From Flavobacterium psychrophilum (GTDB lineage: Bacteria > Bacteroidota > Bacteroidia > Flavobacteriales > Flavobacteriaceae), in NCBI GenBank assembly GCA_945862065.1, contig CAMAWT010000016.1:1-64000 (forward strand): a stretch of DNA of 64,000 bases, in the 5' to 3' direction. Below, in pieces: positions 16,993-26,066 of this stretch. Made by a program: the position numbers and the translations under genes. Each line of letters opens with the position of its first letter. The stretch's first letter is position 1. A model generated the notes under the pieces. It did no database searches. It was not told the DNA's origin and was given only the letters and a program-made list of their open reading frames with translations.

Positions 16993-18153
16993 TTATGGAT
17001 TTACATGAATTAATGCGGCGGCTTCTTTAGCCTTTTCAATTATTTGAGTTATCGGCGTTTCCAAGGTGTCATTGACCAAGGCAACACCCATTCGGCGATA
17101 AGGTCTTGAGGTTGGTTTTCCAAATATTCTAAAATCAGTTTTGGGTAAACCAGCTATTTTTTCTAATCCACTAAAAGTGGGATTTTCAGAGTTTTCTGAG
17201 GCTAAAATCACGGCACTTGCGCCAGCTTTTTCCAAAGTTATTTCGGCAATGGGCAAACTCAAAATGGCACGCAAATGCAATTCAAATTCGTTGAAATTTT
17301 GCGTTCCTGCCAAGGTAACCATACCTGTATCGTGGGGTCTTGGCGACAATTCTGAAAAATAAACACCCTCATCTGTCAAGAAAAATTCGACACCAAAAAG
17401 ACCGGCGCCACCAAGGGCTTGTGTTACTTTTTGTGCCATTTCTTGGGCTTCTTTTAAATCTGTATTGGAAATATGAGCGGGTTGCCAACTTTCTTGGTAA
17501 TCGCCACGCTCTTGACGGTGACCAATAGGAGCGCAAAATAAAGTAGGTAAATTATTTTGCGTTACAGTTAGCAAGGTAATTTCAGAATTGAAAGCTACAA
17601 AAGCTTCTACAATTACTTCCACCACATCGCCACGTGAGCCTTCTACGGCATAATTCCATGCTTTTTGAATATCATCTTCTATTTTAATGGTTGATTGCCC
17701 TTTACCCGACGAAGACATTAAGGGTTTTACCACACACGGAATACCAACTTCAGATACGGCTTTTTGCAATTCGATTGCGGTGGTGGCATAGCGGTAGTTA
17801 GCGGTTCTTAAACCTAAATCTTTGGCAGCCAAATCCCGAATGGCTTTGCGGTTCATGGTGAAATTGGCAGCTTTGGCAGATGGAACTACCGTAATACCTT
17901 GTTTTTCGTACTCATAAAAACGCTCGGTGCGAATGGCTTCTATTTCGGGAACTATAAAATCGGGTTGGTGTTTGGCAACAATGCGGTCGAGGGCCTCGCC
18001 ATCAAGCATGTTGATGACTTCAAAACCATGGGCTACTTGCATGGCGGGAGCGTTGGCATAACTGTCCACCGCAATGACGATTTGCCCAATTCGTTGGGCT
18101 GCAATTACAAATTCTTTTCCTAGTTCGCCAGATCCTAATAGTAGTATTTTCAT
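16993..18153 (-). CDS. purT: Formate-dependent phosphoribosylglycinamide formyltransferase
   Basis: The 386-residue product is an ATP-grasp enzyme that formylates GAR using formate and ATP, the third step of purine synthesis, in the cytoplasm. It begins [20 protein letters not shown] and has MSSSGKGQS (ATP-grasp loop), [20 protein letters not shown] and the closing [15 protein letters not shown]. The ATG at 18153 was chosen; an in-frame start 42 bp upstream adds 14 residues without family similarity. It heads an operon with the Cys-rich exported protein and pirin. Confidence 0.95.
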   Translation of the reverse strand: MKILLLGSGELGKEFVIAAQRIGQIVIAVDSYANAPAMQVAHGFEVINMLDGEALDRIVAKHQPDFIVPEIEAIRTERFYEYEKQGITVVPSAKAANFTMNRKAIRDLAAKDLGLRTANYRYATTAIELQKAVSEVGIPCVVKPLMSSSGKGQSTIKIEDDIQKAWNYAVEGSRGDVVEVIVEAFVAFNSEITLLTVTQNNLPTLFCAPIGHRQERGDYQESWQPAHISNTDLKEAQEMAQKVTQALGGAGLFGVEFFLTDEGVYFSELSPRPHDTGMVTLAGTQNFNEFELHLRAILSLPIAEITLEKAGASAVILASENSENPTFSGLEKIAGLPKTDFRIFGKPTSRPYRRMGVALVNDTLETPITQIIEKAKEAAALIHVNP

Positions 18154-18199
18154 TTTGATATTTTTTTTAAAAGTTGCAGAGTTAAAGAGTTGCAAAGTT

Positions 18200-18292
18200 T
18201 TAAAGTTTCTTTCCTCTTTAATCTTTCGTTTTGCTTCTTTCCTCTTTTATCTTTTGTCTTTCTTCTTTTCTCTTTCCTCTTTCTTCTATCGT
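18200..18292. other. Strand-biased pyrimidine-rich tract upstream of purT
   Basis: More than 80 bases are almost all C and T (repeated TTTCCTCTTT and CTTCTTT units), so the purT transcript strand is purine-rich here. It lies between purT and a palindromic element and holds no gene. It looks like slippage-prone low-complexity sequence. Confidence 0.6.
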
Positions 18293-18306
18293 TAAACCTC
18301 TTTCAA

Positions 18307-18409
18307 AACGGGGGCCGCGTTAGGGATTGAGGCGATATCCTTTTGTTTTTTTTTCTTTAAAAAAACAAAAGATAAAGCCGAAAGCCCGACCCGTAGGGGA
18401 ACGCCCAAA
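18307..18409 (-). repeat. Dispersed palindromic element, copy 2
   Basis: The printed strand has GGGATTGAGGCGATATCC, a long hairpin (CTTTTGTTTTTTT paired with AAAAAAACAAAAG), then GATAAAGCCGAAAGCCCGAC and GCCCAAA. It directly abuts the stop codon of the U32 gene, reading in the same direction. Related copies are at 32274, 62888 and, more distantly, 15698 and 36284. Confidence 0.8.
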
Positions 18410-20272
18410 TTAATCTTCTTCTTCAATTTCAAACTCGGCATCTTTTTCCCAGATTTCCATTTCGCAGGGTTTGCAGTTGAATTTGAGTTTGTACTCGAGT
18501 TCGCCTTGCTTCAATACCAAAGGTTCTTTTACTTTTTTGTCGCGGTGCTCGGGATGGTATTTTGGACAACGCTCGAGTTCGTATTTGATGCAATATTTGG
18601 TGGTCATTACTCTCGATTTGCCCGGATCCCATTGGAGTTCAAAGGCTTTTTCGATTTCGGTAACGCCGTGACGTTCGTAGAATTTACGTGCCATTTTGTT
18701 GGCAACATTATAAGTGAAATCCAATTGATCAACAGGAAAAGGATGGTCGGTTTTCACGATTTGGTGTTCTTCTCGTTTGTAATTTGCCAAACGAATTTCG
18801 GTCAATTGTTCGTAAACCGTTCTTCGCATTTCGTTGATTTTTGAAATCGGTAAAAACCAATTTTCTGAAAACTGAATCGTGATTTCGTCAGCCGTGTATG
18901 GTGTAAAACCTGTTTTGGCTAACTGTGTTTTGATGTTTTCTTCTATCGATTGATTGTTTTTTGTTGCTTCTTTTGCGTGTTCCAAATGAACTTTGCTTAC
19001 AAAACCATCTTCATCAGTTGCTATTAATTCAAAACCATTTTCGTTTTCGGTTAAAACCAACGTGGTACTGATTTTTCGAACGGCACTGTCTTCACGCTCT
19101 ACAATTTTGATGAAAGCCGCGTCATTGTTGCGGTAAATGAACGTTCCGTCTTTGATTTCTTTGAGCACATTTGGGTAAATGATACCGTTTTCGGCACGAT
19201 TGACATATATTCCGTCGGCTTCGTTGTTTTCGTTGATGAAGCACAAACCATCGCCATTATTGAGTAATTCGCCGTTTTCGATTTCGTAGGAGTTGCCAAC
19301 GGTTTTAATTAATTTTCCTATGAATTGCCCTTTAGATTTTGGACTTTCCCAAGATCCGATGGATTGATGTCTTTCGTTAACGAAATAATCGGTGTATCCA
19401 CGATTGAAAGTTCGGTTCAATTCCGAATCGAAAGTAAAGGTACATTTTCCTGAAGAAGCTTTGGAGTAATTGGGATTTTGTTCCAAATATTCATCTACTT
19501 TTTTTCGAAGGAACGCAACATTATTTTTAACGTAAACCATGTCTTTCAATCGACCTTCGATTTTAAACGAAACGATTCCGGCTTCAATTAAATTCGGAAT
19601 TTGATCGGTTACATCAAAATCTTTGATGGAAAGTAAGTGGCTGTTTTTGATTAAGGTTTCGCCGTGACCGTCAATTAAATTGTAGGGCAAACGGCAGTTT
19701 TGAGCACATGACCCTCGGTTGGCCGAGCGTTCGCCATTGGCAACACTCATGTAGCAATTTCCGCTGAACGATACACACAAAGCTCCGGTAACGAAAAATT
19801 CGAGTTCAACATCAGTCGCTTCACTGATTTCTTTGATTTGGTGCAGGTTTAATTCACGAGCCAAAACGACACGCTTGATGCCTGCATCGGCAAGGAATTT
19901 TATGTTTTTTGGATCACGATTATTGGCTTGGGTACTGGCATGCAAAACGATGGGCGGTAGCTCCATTTCCATGATCGCCATATCTTGAACAATCAAAGCA
20001 TCGACGCCAATATGGTACAATTCCCAAATCATTTGGCGACACGTTTCGAGTTCGTTGTCGTATAAAATCGTGTTGATTACCACAAAAACTTGGGCGTGAA
20101 ATAAATGGGCATATTGAACCAATGCAGCGACATCTTCTAATGAATTATGTGCATTGGAACGTGCGCCAAATTGCGGAGCTCCAATATAAACTGCATCAGC
20201 GCCGCTGTTGATGGCAGCCATTCCGTGAAGCAAGTCTTTGGCAGGTGCTAATATTTCGATTTTCTTTTTCAT
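18410..20272 (-). CDS. U32 family protein, probable RNA hydroxylation enzyme
   Basis: The 620-residue product starts KIEILAPAKDLLHGMAAINSGAD-like, typical of the U32 family once called collagenases. The signature with conserved Cys is present (ALCVSFSGNCYMS, RSANRGSCAQNCRLPY, about residues 165-200). A C-terminal Cys cluster follows (YCIKYELERCPKYHP and NCKPCEMEIW). Studied relatives (TrhP and RlhA of E. coli) hydroxylate tRNA or 23S rRNA with an Fe-S cofactor and prephenate; which RNA is the target here cannot be told. It is probably monocistronic, as a palindromic element follows its stop directly. Confidence 0.87.
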   Translation of the reverse strand: MKKKIEILAPAKDLLHGMAAINSGADAVYIGAPQFGARSNAHNSLEDVAALVQYAHLFHAQVFVVINTILYDNELETCRQMIWELYHIGVDALIVQDMAIMEMELPPIVLHASTQANNRDPKNIKFLADAGIKRVVLARELNLHQIKEISEATDVELEFFVTGALCVSFSGNCYMSVANGERSANRGSCAQNCRLPYNLIDGHGETLIKNSHLLSIKDFDVTDQIPNLIEAGIVSFKIEGRLKDMVYVKNNVAFLRKKVDEYLEQNPNYSKASSGKCTFTFDSELNRTFNRGYTDYFVNERHQSIGSWESPKSKGQFIGKLIKTVGNSYEIENGELLNNGDGLCFINENNEADGIYVNRAENGIIYPNVLKEIKDGTFIYRNNDAAFIKIVEREDSAVRKISTTLVLTENENGFELIATDEDGFVSKVHLEHAKEATKNNQSIEENIKTQLAKTGFTPYTADEITIQFSENWFLPISKINEMRRTVYEQLTEIRLANYKREEHQIVKTDHPFPVDQLDFTYNVANKMARKFYERHGVTEIEKAFELQWDPGKSRVMTTKYCIKYELERCPKYHPEHRDKKVKEPLVLKQGELEYKLKFNCKPCEMEIWEKDAEFEIEEED

Positions 20273-20455
20273 TATTAGAGGTATTTCTTTTTAGGGAAAT
20301 TAGTCTACAAAGTTCTTATAAAAATTTGAGATTTTTGGAAAAAGTTTTGGTTTTTAGAGTTTCTGCTCAGATTTTAATTTTAAAAAAAAATTATATGGGT
20401 TATAAATGGGTCTTTTGTTAAAATAATATTCTGGTTTGTTTTTTAGTGTGAAGAA

Positions 20456-20536
20456 ATGAAATAAAATTTGGAACGGATTTCGCTGATTTATCGGATTATC
20501 ACGGATTAATCCAAAGTAATCCAAAGTAAATTCTAA
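20456..20536. repeat. Degenerate dispersed ATCCG-rich repeat in a gene-free stretch
   Basis: The stretch contains GATTTATCGG, ATTATCACGG, ATTAATCC and a short tandem AATCCAAAGT. It is similar in type to 4938-4986. The rest of 20273-20564 is AT-rich with no recognisable gene. Confidence 0.35.
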
Positions 20537-20564
20537 ACCATTGAAAAACATTCATTTTAGGGAA

Positions 20565-20600
20565 TAAAAAAACTCGTAATTAAAAAATTACGAGTTTTTA
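20565..20600 (-). terminator. Terminator of the tRNA transcript
   Basis: AAAACTCGTAATT and AATTACGAGTTTT form a perfect stem with a short A loop. On the minus strand it begins 1-2 nt after the tRNA-Leu 3' end and is followed by TTTTT. Confidence 0.8.
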
Positions 20601-20601
20601 G

Positions 20602-20687
20602 TACTCAGAGCGGGACTTGAACCCGCACGAACATTACTGTTCACTGGATTTTAAGTCCAGCGTGTCTACCAATTTCACCATCCAAGC
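20602..20687 (-). tRNA. tRNA-Leu (anticodon TAA)
   Basis: The minus strand reads GCTTGGATGGTGAAATTGG at the 5' end, with D-loop GGTAGACACGC, anticodon stem CTGGA/TCCAG around the loop CTTAAAA (anticodon TAA, reading UUA), and the long variable arm typical of Leu tRNAs (GAACAGTAATGTTC). The T arm is GCGGGTTCAAGTCCCGC. The acceptor stem has several G-T pairs but closes over 7 bp. No CCA is encoded. It lies 93 nt downstream of tRNA-Gly on the same transcript. Confidence 0.93.
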
Positions 20688-20737
20688 ATTTTCTTTTTAT
20701 GTTGGTTTAATTTTTAAAAAAAAATAATTCAATAAAC

Positions 20738-20751
20738 CACCATCCAAGCAT
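20738..20751 (-). repeat. 14-bp copy of the tRNA-Leu 5' end
   Basis: CACCATCCAAGCAT at 20738-20751 is identical to 20676-20689, which covers the first 12 bases of tRNA-Leu plus two flanking bases. It lies between the two tRNA genes. No other tRNA part accompanies it. Confidence 0.8.
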
Positions 20752-20780
20752 CCAATGTTATAAAGCATTGTATAATATTG

Positions 20781-20853
20781 AGCGAAAAACGGGGCTCGAA
20801 CCCGCGACCTCGACCTTGGCAAGGTCGCGCTCTACCAGCTGAGCTATTTTCGC
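20781..20853 (-). tRNA. tRNA-Gly (anticodon GCC)
   Basis: The minus strand reads GCGAAAATAGCTCAGCTGG, then GACCT-TGCCAAG loop with anticodon GCC, and T arm CGGGTTCGAGCCCCG, closing with TTTTCGC. All four stems form. It is first on the transcript starting at the promoter at 20904-20933. Confidence 0.95.
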
Positions 20854-20903
20854 AAAAATTGTTTTTTCTATGAACGTAGATACATTTTACCGTATCGAGG
20901 ATG

Positions 20904-20933
20904 CAAATGTAATACTAAAATTGAATTATGCAA
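20904..20933 (-). promoter_or_regulatory. Promoter of the tRNA-Gly/tRNA-Leu unit
   Basis: On the minus strand TACATTTG (20911-20904) fits TAnnTTTG and TTG (20933-20931) lies 19 bp upstream. The tRNA-Gly 5' end is about 50 bp downstream. Confidence 0.7.
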
Positions 20934-20987
20934 AGGTTTTTGATAAAAAAATAATTGACAACTTATAACCCTTTGATTCTGTTTCAA

Positions 20988-23594
20988 TTACTTTTTCGTA
21001 ATCATCTTTTTTATTTCGTTTAGCTTCATTAATGCTTCAACGGGTGTTAATGTATTGATGTCTAATCCAACTATTTCTGCCTTAATTTCTTCTAATAACG
21101 GATCATCCAGATTAAAAATACTTAATTGCATGTCGTCTTTCATTGATTTGATGCCTGCTAATTCATCACCCGAATGATTTTTTTCTAATTTTTTTAGCAA
21201 CTTTTGGGCTTTCTGAATGACCGTTTGCGGCATTCCCGCCATTTTCGCAACATGTATTCCAAAACTATGTGCGCTACCTCCTTTTACAAGCTTTCTAACA
21301 AATAACACATTATCTTTTAGCTCTTTAACAGAAACATTATAATTTTGAATGCGTTTCAATTGTTCTTGCATTTCGTTCAATTCATGATAATGTGTTGCAA
21401 AAAGTGTTTTGGGCTGCGCTGGGTTTTCATGCAAGAAATCGGCTATGGCCCAAGCTATTGAAATACCGTCATACGTGCTAGTTCCTCTACCAATTTCATC
21501 TAACAAAACCAAACTTCGATCCGAAATATTATTTAATATAGAAGCTGTTTCATTCATTTCAACCATAAATGTAGATTCTCCCATCGAAATATTATCGCTC
21601 GCCCCTACTCTTGTGAATATTTTATCTACAACCCCCATTCTGACTGCCTCTGCAGGCACAAAACTACCTATTTGAGCCAATAAAACAATCAAAGCGGTTT
21701 GTCTCAAAATAGCCGATTTACCCGACATATTTGGGCCGGTTATCATGATGATTTGTTGGGTTTCTCTATCTAAAAATACATCATTTGCAATATAAGGAAC
21801 TCCAACCGGAAGTTGTTTTTCAATAACCGGATGACGACCGTTGGTAATTTCTAATTCAAATGAATCATCAATTGTGGGACAAACATATTTATTTTCAATA
21901 GCCAATTGAGCAAAAGAGGTCAAACAATCCAATTGAGCAATTAAGTTGGCATTGAGCTGCACAGGCTTAATGTAAGTAGCAATCCATTGAACCAATTGTT
22001 CAAATAACTGATTTTCTATTTGTTGGATTTTTTCTTCAGCGCCTAAAATTTTCGATTCATATTCTTTTAATTCTTCCGTAATATAACGTTCGGCACTTAC
22101 TAGCGTTTGTTTTCTAATCCATTCTGACGGAACTTTGTCTTTGTGCGTGTTTCTTACTTCAATATAATATCCAAACACGTTATTAAACGAAATTTTTAAA
22201 GATGAAATGCCAGTCGCTTCTGATTCTCTTCTTTCTATACTTTCCAAAAATTCTTTTCCTGAAAAAGCAATACTTCGCAGCTCGTCCAATTCAGGATGTA
22301 CACCCATTGCAATGGCATTTCCTTTTGATATGGCGACAGGGGCTTCTGGATGAAGTGTAGTTGCTATTTTTTCACGAAGTAAATCACATGCATGCAAAGA
22401 ATCGCCAATCACTTTCACAGCTTCTTGCTGACTTGACAATGCCAACTGTTTTATAGGAATAATCGCATCTAAAGATTCTTTTAAATATATAATTTCACGT
22501 GGCGAAACTTTACCTGCAGCAATTTTCGAAATCAATCGTTCTAAATCAGAAATTTGTTTGATTTGAAATTGAAATTGCTTCAATACCTCTTGATTTTCAA
22601 ACAAATAAGACACCACTTCATGTCGTTTTTGAATTTTTACAGTATCTTTTAGAGGCAAAGCCAACCATCGTTTTAACAAACGACCACCCATTGGAGAAAT
22701 CGTTTTATCAATTACATCCAAAAGTGTAACTGCATTGGGATTATAACTATGATACAACTCTAAATTACGAATCGTAAAGCGATCCATCCAAACATAAGCA
22801 TCTTCTGCAATACGTTGAATGGTTGTAATGTGTTGAATTTTATTGTGTTGTGTTTCTGACAAATAATATAAAATGGCTCCAGAGGCCACAATACCTTCTG
22901 ATAATTCTTCAATTCCAAAACCTTTTAATGAGTTGGTCTGAAAATGATTGGTCAATGTTTCCTGAGCATAATCTTCTTTAAAAACCCAATCTTCTAGATA
23001 AAATGTATTAAAATCATCTCCAAATTGGGTCGAAAACTGTACTTTATTTGGTTTTTGAACTAAAATTTCGCTGGGGCTAAAATTTTGAAGTAATTTATCG
23101 ATATATTCAGCATTTCCTTGGGAGGTAAGAAATTCTCCAGTTGAAACATCCAAAAAGGAAACCCCAATTGTCAATTTTCCAAAATAAATAGACGCCAAAA
23201 AATTATTTGATTTTGACTGTAAAACTTCATCATTCATGGCTACTCCGGGTGTAACCAACTCTGTAACGCCACGTTTTACGATGGTTTTAGTCATTTTGGG
23301 ATCTTCTAATTGATCACAAATAGCTACTCGAAGTCCGGCTTTAACCAACTTAGGCAAATACGTATTTATAGAATGATGCGGAAAACCAGCTAAAGCCGTT
23401 TCGGTTTCAGACCCAGCGCCTCTTTTTGTTAATGTTATTCCTAAAATTTTTGACGCTCTTACGGCATCGTCGCCAAAAGTTTCATAAAAATCTCCAACCC
23501 TAAACAACAAACACGCATCTGGATACTTGCGCTTAATATCGTTGTATTGTTTCATCAACGGGGTTACTTTAACTTCTTTAGTCTTTGTTGTCAA
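20988..23594 (-). CDS. mutS: DNA mismatch repair protein MutS
   Basis: The 868-residue product has the N-terminal mismatch-binding domain ([20 protein letters not shown] with [11 protein letters not shown], containing the Phe-x-Glu motif), the connector, lever and clamp domains, and the C-terminal ATPase with Walker [24 protein letters not shown] and the FATHYHEL motif. It recognises mismatches and small loops and recruits MutL. Length is normal for MutS1. The gene is monocistronic here and next to the tRNA unit. Confidence 0.97.
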   Translation of the reverse strand: MTTKTKEVKVTPLMKQYNDIKRKYPDACLLFRVGDFYETFGDDAVRASKILGITLTKRGAGSETETALAGFPHHSINTYLPKLVKAGLRVAICDQLEDPKMTKTIVKRGVTELVTPGVAMNDEVLQSKSNNFLASIYFGKLTIGVSFLDVSTGEFLTSQGNAEYIDKLLQNFSPSEILVQKPNKVQFSTQFGDDFNTFYLEDWVFKEDYAQETLTNHFQTNSLKGFGIEELSEGIVASGAILYYLSETQHNKIQHITTIQRIAEDAYVWMDRFTIRNLELYHSYNPNAVTLLDVIDKTISPMGGRLLKRWLALPLKDTVKIQKRHEVVSYLFENQEVLKQFQFQIKQISDLERLISKIAAGKVSPREIIYLKESLDAIIPIKQLALSSQQEAVKVIGDSLHACDLLREKIATTLHPEAPVAISKGNAIAMGVHPELDELRSIAFSGKEFLESIERRESEATGISSLKISFNNVFGYYIEVRNTHKDKVPSEWIRKQTLVSAERYITEELKEYESKILGAEEKIQQIENQLFEQLVQWIATYIKPVQLNANLIAQLDCLTSFAQLAIENKYVCPTIDDSFELEITNGRHPVIEKQLPVGVPYIANDVFLDRETQQIIMITGPNMSGKSAILRQTALIVLLAQIGSFVPAEAVRMGVVDKIFTRVGASDNISMGESTFMVEMNETASILNNISDRSLVLLDEIGRGTSTYDGISIAWAIADFLHENPAQPKTLFATHYHELNEMQEQLKRIQNYNVSVKELKDNVLFVRKLVKGGSAHSFGIHVAKMAGMPQTVIQKAQKLLKKLEKNHSGDELAGIKSMKDDMQLSIFNLDDPLLEEIKAEIVGLDINTLTPVEALMKLNEIKKMITKK

Positions 23595-23698
23595 TGGAAA
23601 TTTATTAATTATTTGCCACGAAATTACTTAATTTTAAATTAACTGATTATTATTTTTAAATTAAAAAGTTAAAATTAAACGTTGAAATGTTTTTTTTT

Positions 23699-23706
23699 AT
23701 AAATTT
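23699..23706 (+). promoter_or_regulatory. -7 box (TAAATTTG) before the DUF1573 gene
   Basis: TAAATTTG fits TAnnTTTG and lies 26 bp upstream of the ATG at 23733. No TTG lies at the usual -33 distance. Confidence 0.5.
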
Positions 23707-23732
23707 GCTTGTTAATATTTAATTTAATCACA

Positions 23733-24215
23733 ATGAAAAAAATAGTATTTGTAGCGCTTATAGCAGCATTTAGTTTGAATACTGCTAATGCTCAAGACGT
23801 TAAAAAAGCTAAGAAAGTAGTTTCAAAAAAAGCACAAATTGCTAAAGTAGAATCATCAAAAGTTGATGGTCCAGGTATGTTGTTTGATACAGAAACAATT
23901 GATTATGGTACTGTTGCTCCAAATTCTGAAGGCAAAAGAGAATTTAGTTTCGTAAACAATGGAAACAAGCCATTAATTATCGAAAGCACACAAGGATCTT
24001 GCGGGTGTACCGTTCCAACAAAACCAGAAAAACCAATTTTACCAGGTGAAAGAGGTGTAATTGGTGTAAAATATGATACATCTAGGGCAGGTCAACCTTT
24101 TACAAAAAATGTTACTGTTAAATCGAATGCAGTTGGACAAGAAACTAAAGTTCTTACTATTAAAGGTGTGGTTTTACCAAACCCTGCACCAGCTGAAACT
24201 CCGGTAAAAAGCTAA
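23733..24215 (+). CDS. Exported DUF1573 domain protein
   Basis: The 160-residue product has a signal peptide (residues 1-20, LNTANAQ), a basic spacer (KKAKKVVSKKAQ), then one DUF1573 domain at about residues 45-150 (FDTETIDYGTVAPNSEGKREF, with the hallmark GSCGCTVPTKPEKPILPGE). The domain is an immunoglobulin-like sheet common in Bacteroidota envelope proteins, with no established function. I chose the ATG at 23733 because it starts the signal peptide; an upstream in-frame ATG at 23709 lies at the promoter. A clear terminator follows. Confidence 0.88.
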   Translation: MKKIVFVALIAAFSLNTANAQDVKKAKKVVSKKAQIAKVESSKVDGPGMLFDTETIDYGTVAPNSEGKREFSFVNNGNKPLIIESTQGSCGCTVPTKPEKPILPGERGVIGVKYDTSRAGQPFTKNVTVKSNAVGQETKVLTIKGVVLPNPAPAETPVKS

Positions 24216-24236
24216 ATAGAACAAAAATAAATTAAT

Positions 24237-24264
24237 AAGCCACGTATTTTGCGTGGCTTTTTTA
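24237..24264 (+). terminator. Rho-independent terminator after the DUF1573 gene
   Basis: AAGCCACG and CGTGGCTT form an 8-bp stem around TATTTTG, followed by TTTTTT. It ends 15 bp before the start of the methyltransferase gene. Confidence 0.88.
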
Positions 24265-24279
24265 TATAAAAAATAATCC

Positions 24280-24810
24280 ATGCGAAAACTTGAAAACAGT
24301 GAACTTGATAGAAAATCAATTAACGATTTTAAACAATCTGATAAAACCCCAATCATCATAATTTTGGACGATATTCGTAGTTTGCATAATATTGGATCTG
24401 TTTTTAGAACATCTGATGCTTTTTTAATTGAGAAAATTTATTTGTGCGGAATTACTGCAACGCCTCCAAATAAAGAAATTCATAAAACAGCTCTTGGCGC
24501 AACAGATACCGTAGCTTGGGAATATAAAGAAAATGTCGTTGAATTAATTTCCCAATTGAAATCAGAGAATTGTCAAGTTCTTGCAATCGAACAAGTTGAA
24601 AACGCTACTTTTTTGAATGATTTTTTACCAGAAAAAGATACAAAATATGCACTTGTTTTTGGCAATGAAGTTTATGGTGTTTCGCAAGAAGCCATACAAA
24701 ATTGTCATGGAACCATTGAAATTCCGCAGTTAGGAACCAAACATTCTTTAAATATATCTGTAAGTGCCGGAATTGTAGTTTGGGATTTGTTTCAGAAAAT
24801 GAGAAGTTAA
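24280..24810 (+). CDS. TrmH/SpoU family RNA methyltransferase
   Basis: The 176-residue product is a minimal SPOUT methyltransferase. The three family motifs are DDIRSLHNIGSVFRTSDA (about residues 28-45), LVFGNEVYGVS (126-136) and SLNISVSAGIVVWDLF (154-169), which form the knotted AdoMet site. It lacks the N-terminal domain seen in 23S rRNA G2251 enzymes, so a tRNA 2'-O-methylation role is more likely, but the target is not certain. It overlaps tail to tail by 4 bp with the folK fusion gene. Confidence 0.88.
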   Translation: MRKLENSELDRKSINDFKQSDKTPIIIILDDIRSLHNIGSVFRTSDAFLIEKIYLCGITATPPNKEIHKTALGATDTVAWEYKENVVELISQLKSENCQVLAIEQVENATFLNDFLPEKDTKYALVFGNEVYGVSQEAIQNCHGTIEIPQLGTKHSLNISVSAGIVVWDLFQKMRS

Positions 24811-25940
24811 CCTAACTTTTCTTGAATTTTATTCAGAATAAAAATATAATCAGCTTGGTTTTTGATGAAATCCAATTCTGAAATATCAATTATAAGTACA
24901 TTCAAGTCTTTTTGGTTTTTAATATAATCCAAGTAACCCTTATTTATTTTATCTAAATAGGCAGCAGGGATTTCTTGCTCAAAGCTTCTTCCTCTTCGTT
25001 TGATGTTTTGAAGTAATCGTTCTGTATTTTGATACAGATAAACATACAAATCTGGCTTGGGCATTTCTTTATAAATAATATCAAATAGTGTTTTATATAA
25101 TCTAAATTCATCTTCGGCAAGTGTTACTTTGGCAAAAATCAATGATTTAAAAATATGATAATCGGCAATTATAAAATCTTTAAACAAATTAAACTGCGCT
25201 AAATCATCTGAAATTTGTTGGTACCTATCGGCCAAAAAAGACATTTCTAGCGGAAAAGCATACCTGTTTTGATCTTTATAAAATTTTGGCAAAAACGGAT
25301 TGTCCGCAAAACGTTCCAAAACAGTTTTTGCATTAAAATCTTGTGCCAATTTGGTTGTCAATGTTGTTTTGCCAGCGCCAATATTTCCTTCAATGGCAAT
25401 GTAATTAAGTTTATCTAAAAAACTATTTTTCAAAGGTGAAAGTATGGTTTCCACTTTTATACAAGACGAATTATCCTCTGTAATCGAAACCAATTCATTG
25501 CTGTTTTTAACCAAAACGGGATGAACCCAATCAGCAGCAATTTCCTGTAAAGGCAACAAAACAAACAACCTGTTTTGCATTTCTTTGTGAGGAATTTCTA
25601 ATGTATCGGTATTTATAATTTCATTGTCAAAATAGACGATATCAATATCAATGGTGCGCGATTGATATCCATTTTGATCTGAACGTGTGCGACCTAATTT
25701 TTTTTCAATTTTTTGAATTGACTTAAAAATTTGTTGCGCCGAACGATTTGTATGCATCAAAACAGCACAATTATAAAAAGCGTCACTTTCAAAACCCCAA
25801 GATTCTGATTCGTAAATGGACGATACAGAAACAATGGTTCCAACATTAAGTTGTAGCATATCAATACATTGCATCAAATAATCCTTGCGGTTGCCTTGAT
25901 TGCTGCCTATTGACAAAATAACTTTGTGTTGTTGATTCAT
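24807..25940 (-). CDS. folK: Fused HPPK (folate synthesis) and deoxynucleoside kinase
   Basis: The 377-residue product has two enzymes. Residues 1-150 are HPPK, which pyrophosphorylates 6-hydroxymethyl-dihydropterin before dihydropteroate synthesis: SIGSNQGNR, the Trp/Phe loop, and RTIDIDIVYFD (about 95-105). Residues 178-377 are a deoxynucleoside kinase: Walker A GNIGAGKTT (185-193), ERFADNPFLPKFY, DRYQQ, and the lid RGRSFEQE. The join at residues 150-178 is a plain linker. Both parts look intact. Fusion of folK and dNK occurs in Bacteroidota. The stop codon overlaps that of the opposite gene. Confidence 0.92.
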   Translation of the reverse strand: MNQQHKVILSIGSNQGNRKDYLMQCIDMLQLNVGTIVSVSSIYESESWGFESDAFYNCAVLMHTNRSAQQIFKSIQKIEKKLGRTRSDQNGYQSRTIDIDIVYFDNEIINTDTLEIPHKEMQNRLFVLLPLQEIAADWVHPVLVKNSNELVSITEDNSSCIKVETILSPLKNSFLDKLNYIAIEGNIGAGKTTLTTKLAQDFNAKTVLERFADNPFLPKFYKDQNRYAFPLEMSFLADRYQQISDDLAQFNLFKDFIIADYHIFKSLIFAKVTLAEDEFRLYKTLFDIIYKEMPKPDLYVYLYQNTERLLQNIKRRGRSFEQEIPAAYLDKINKGYLDYIKNQKDLNVLIIDISELDFIKNQADYIFILNKIQEKLG

Positions 25941-26066
25941 AGTTTAGCAAAATAACTAAAAGAAATTCAGAAATAAAGTATGTTTATGTTTTCTGTTGAT
26001 AACTATTTTGAATTAAAATTTGTAACAAAAAACAAAAAACAGCAACTAATTAAAAAAAAGAACGTT

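Noticed and set aside
20738..20751. A third, degenerate tRNA gene between the two tRNAs
   Set aside because: Only 14 bases of tRNA-Leu are present; no anticodon arm, T arm or acceptor end follows.
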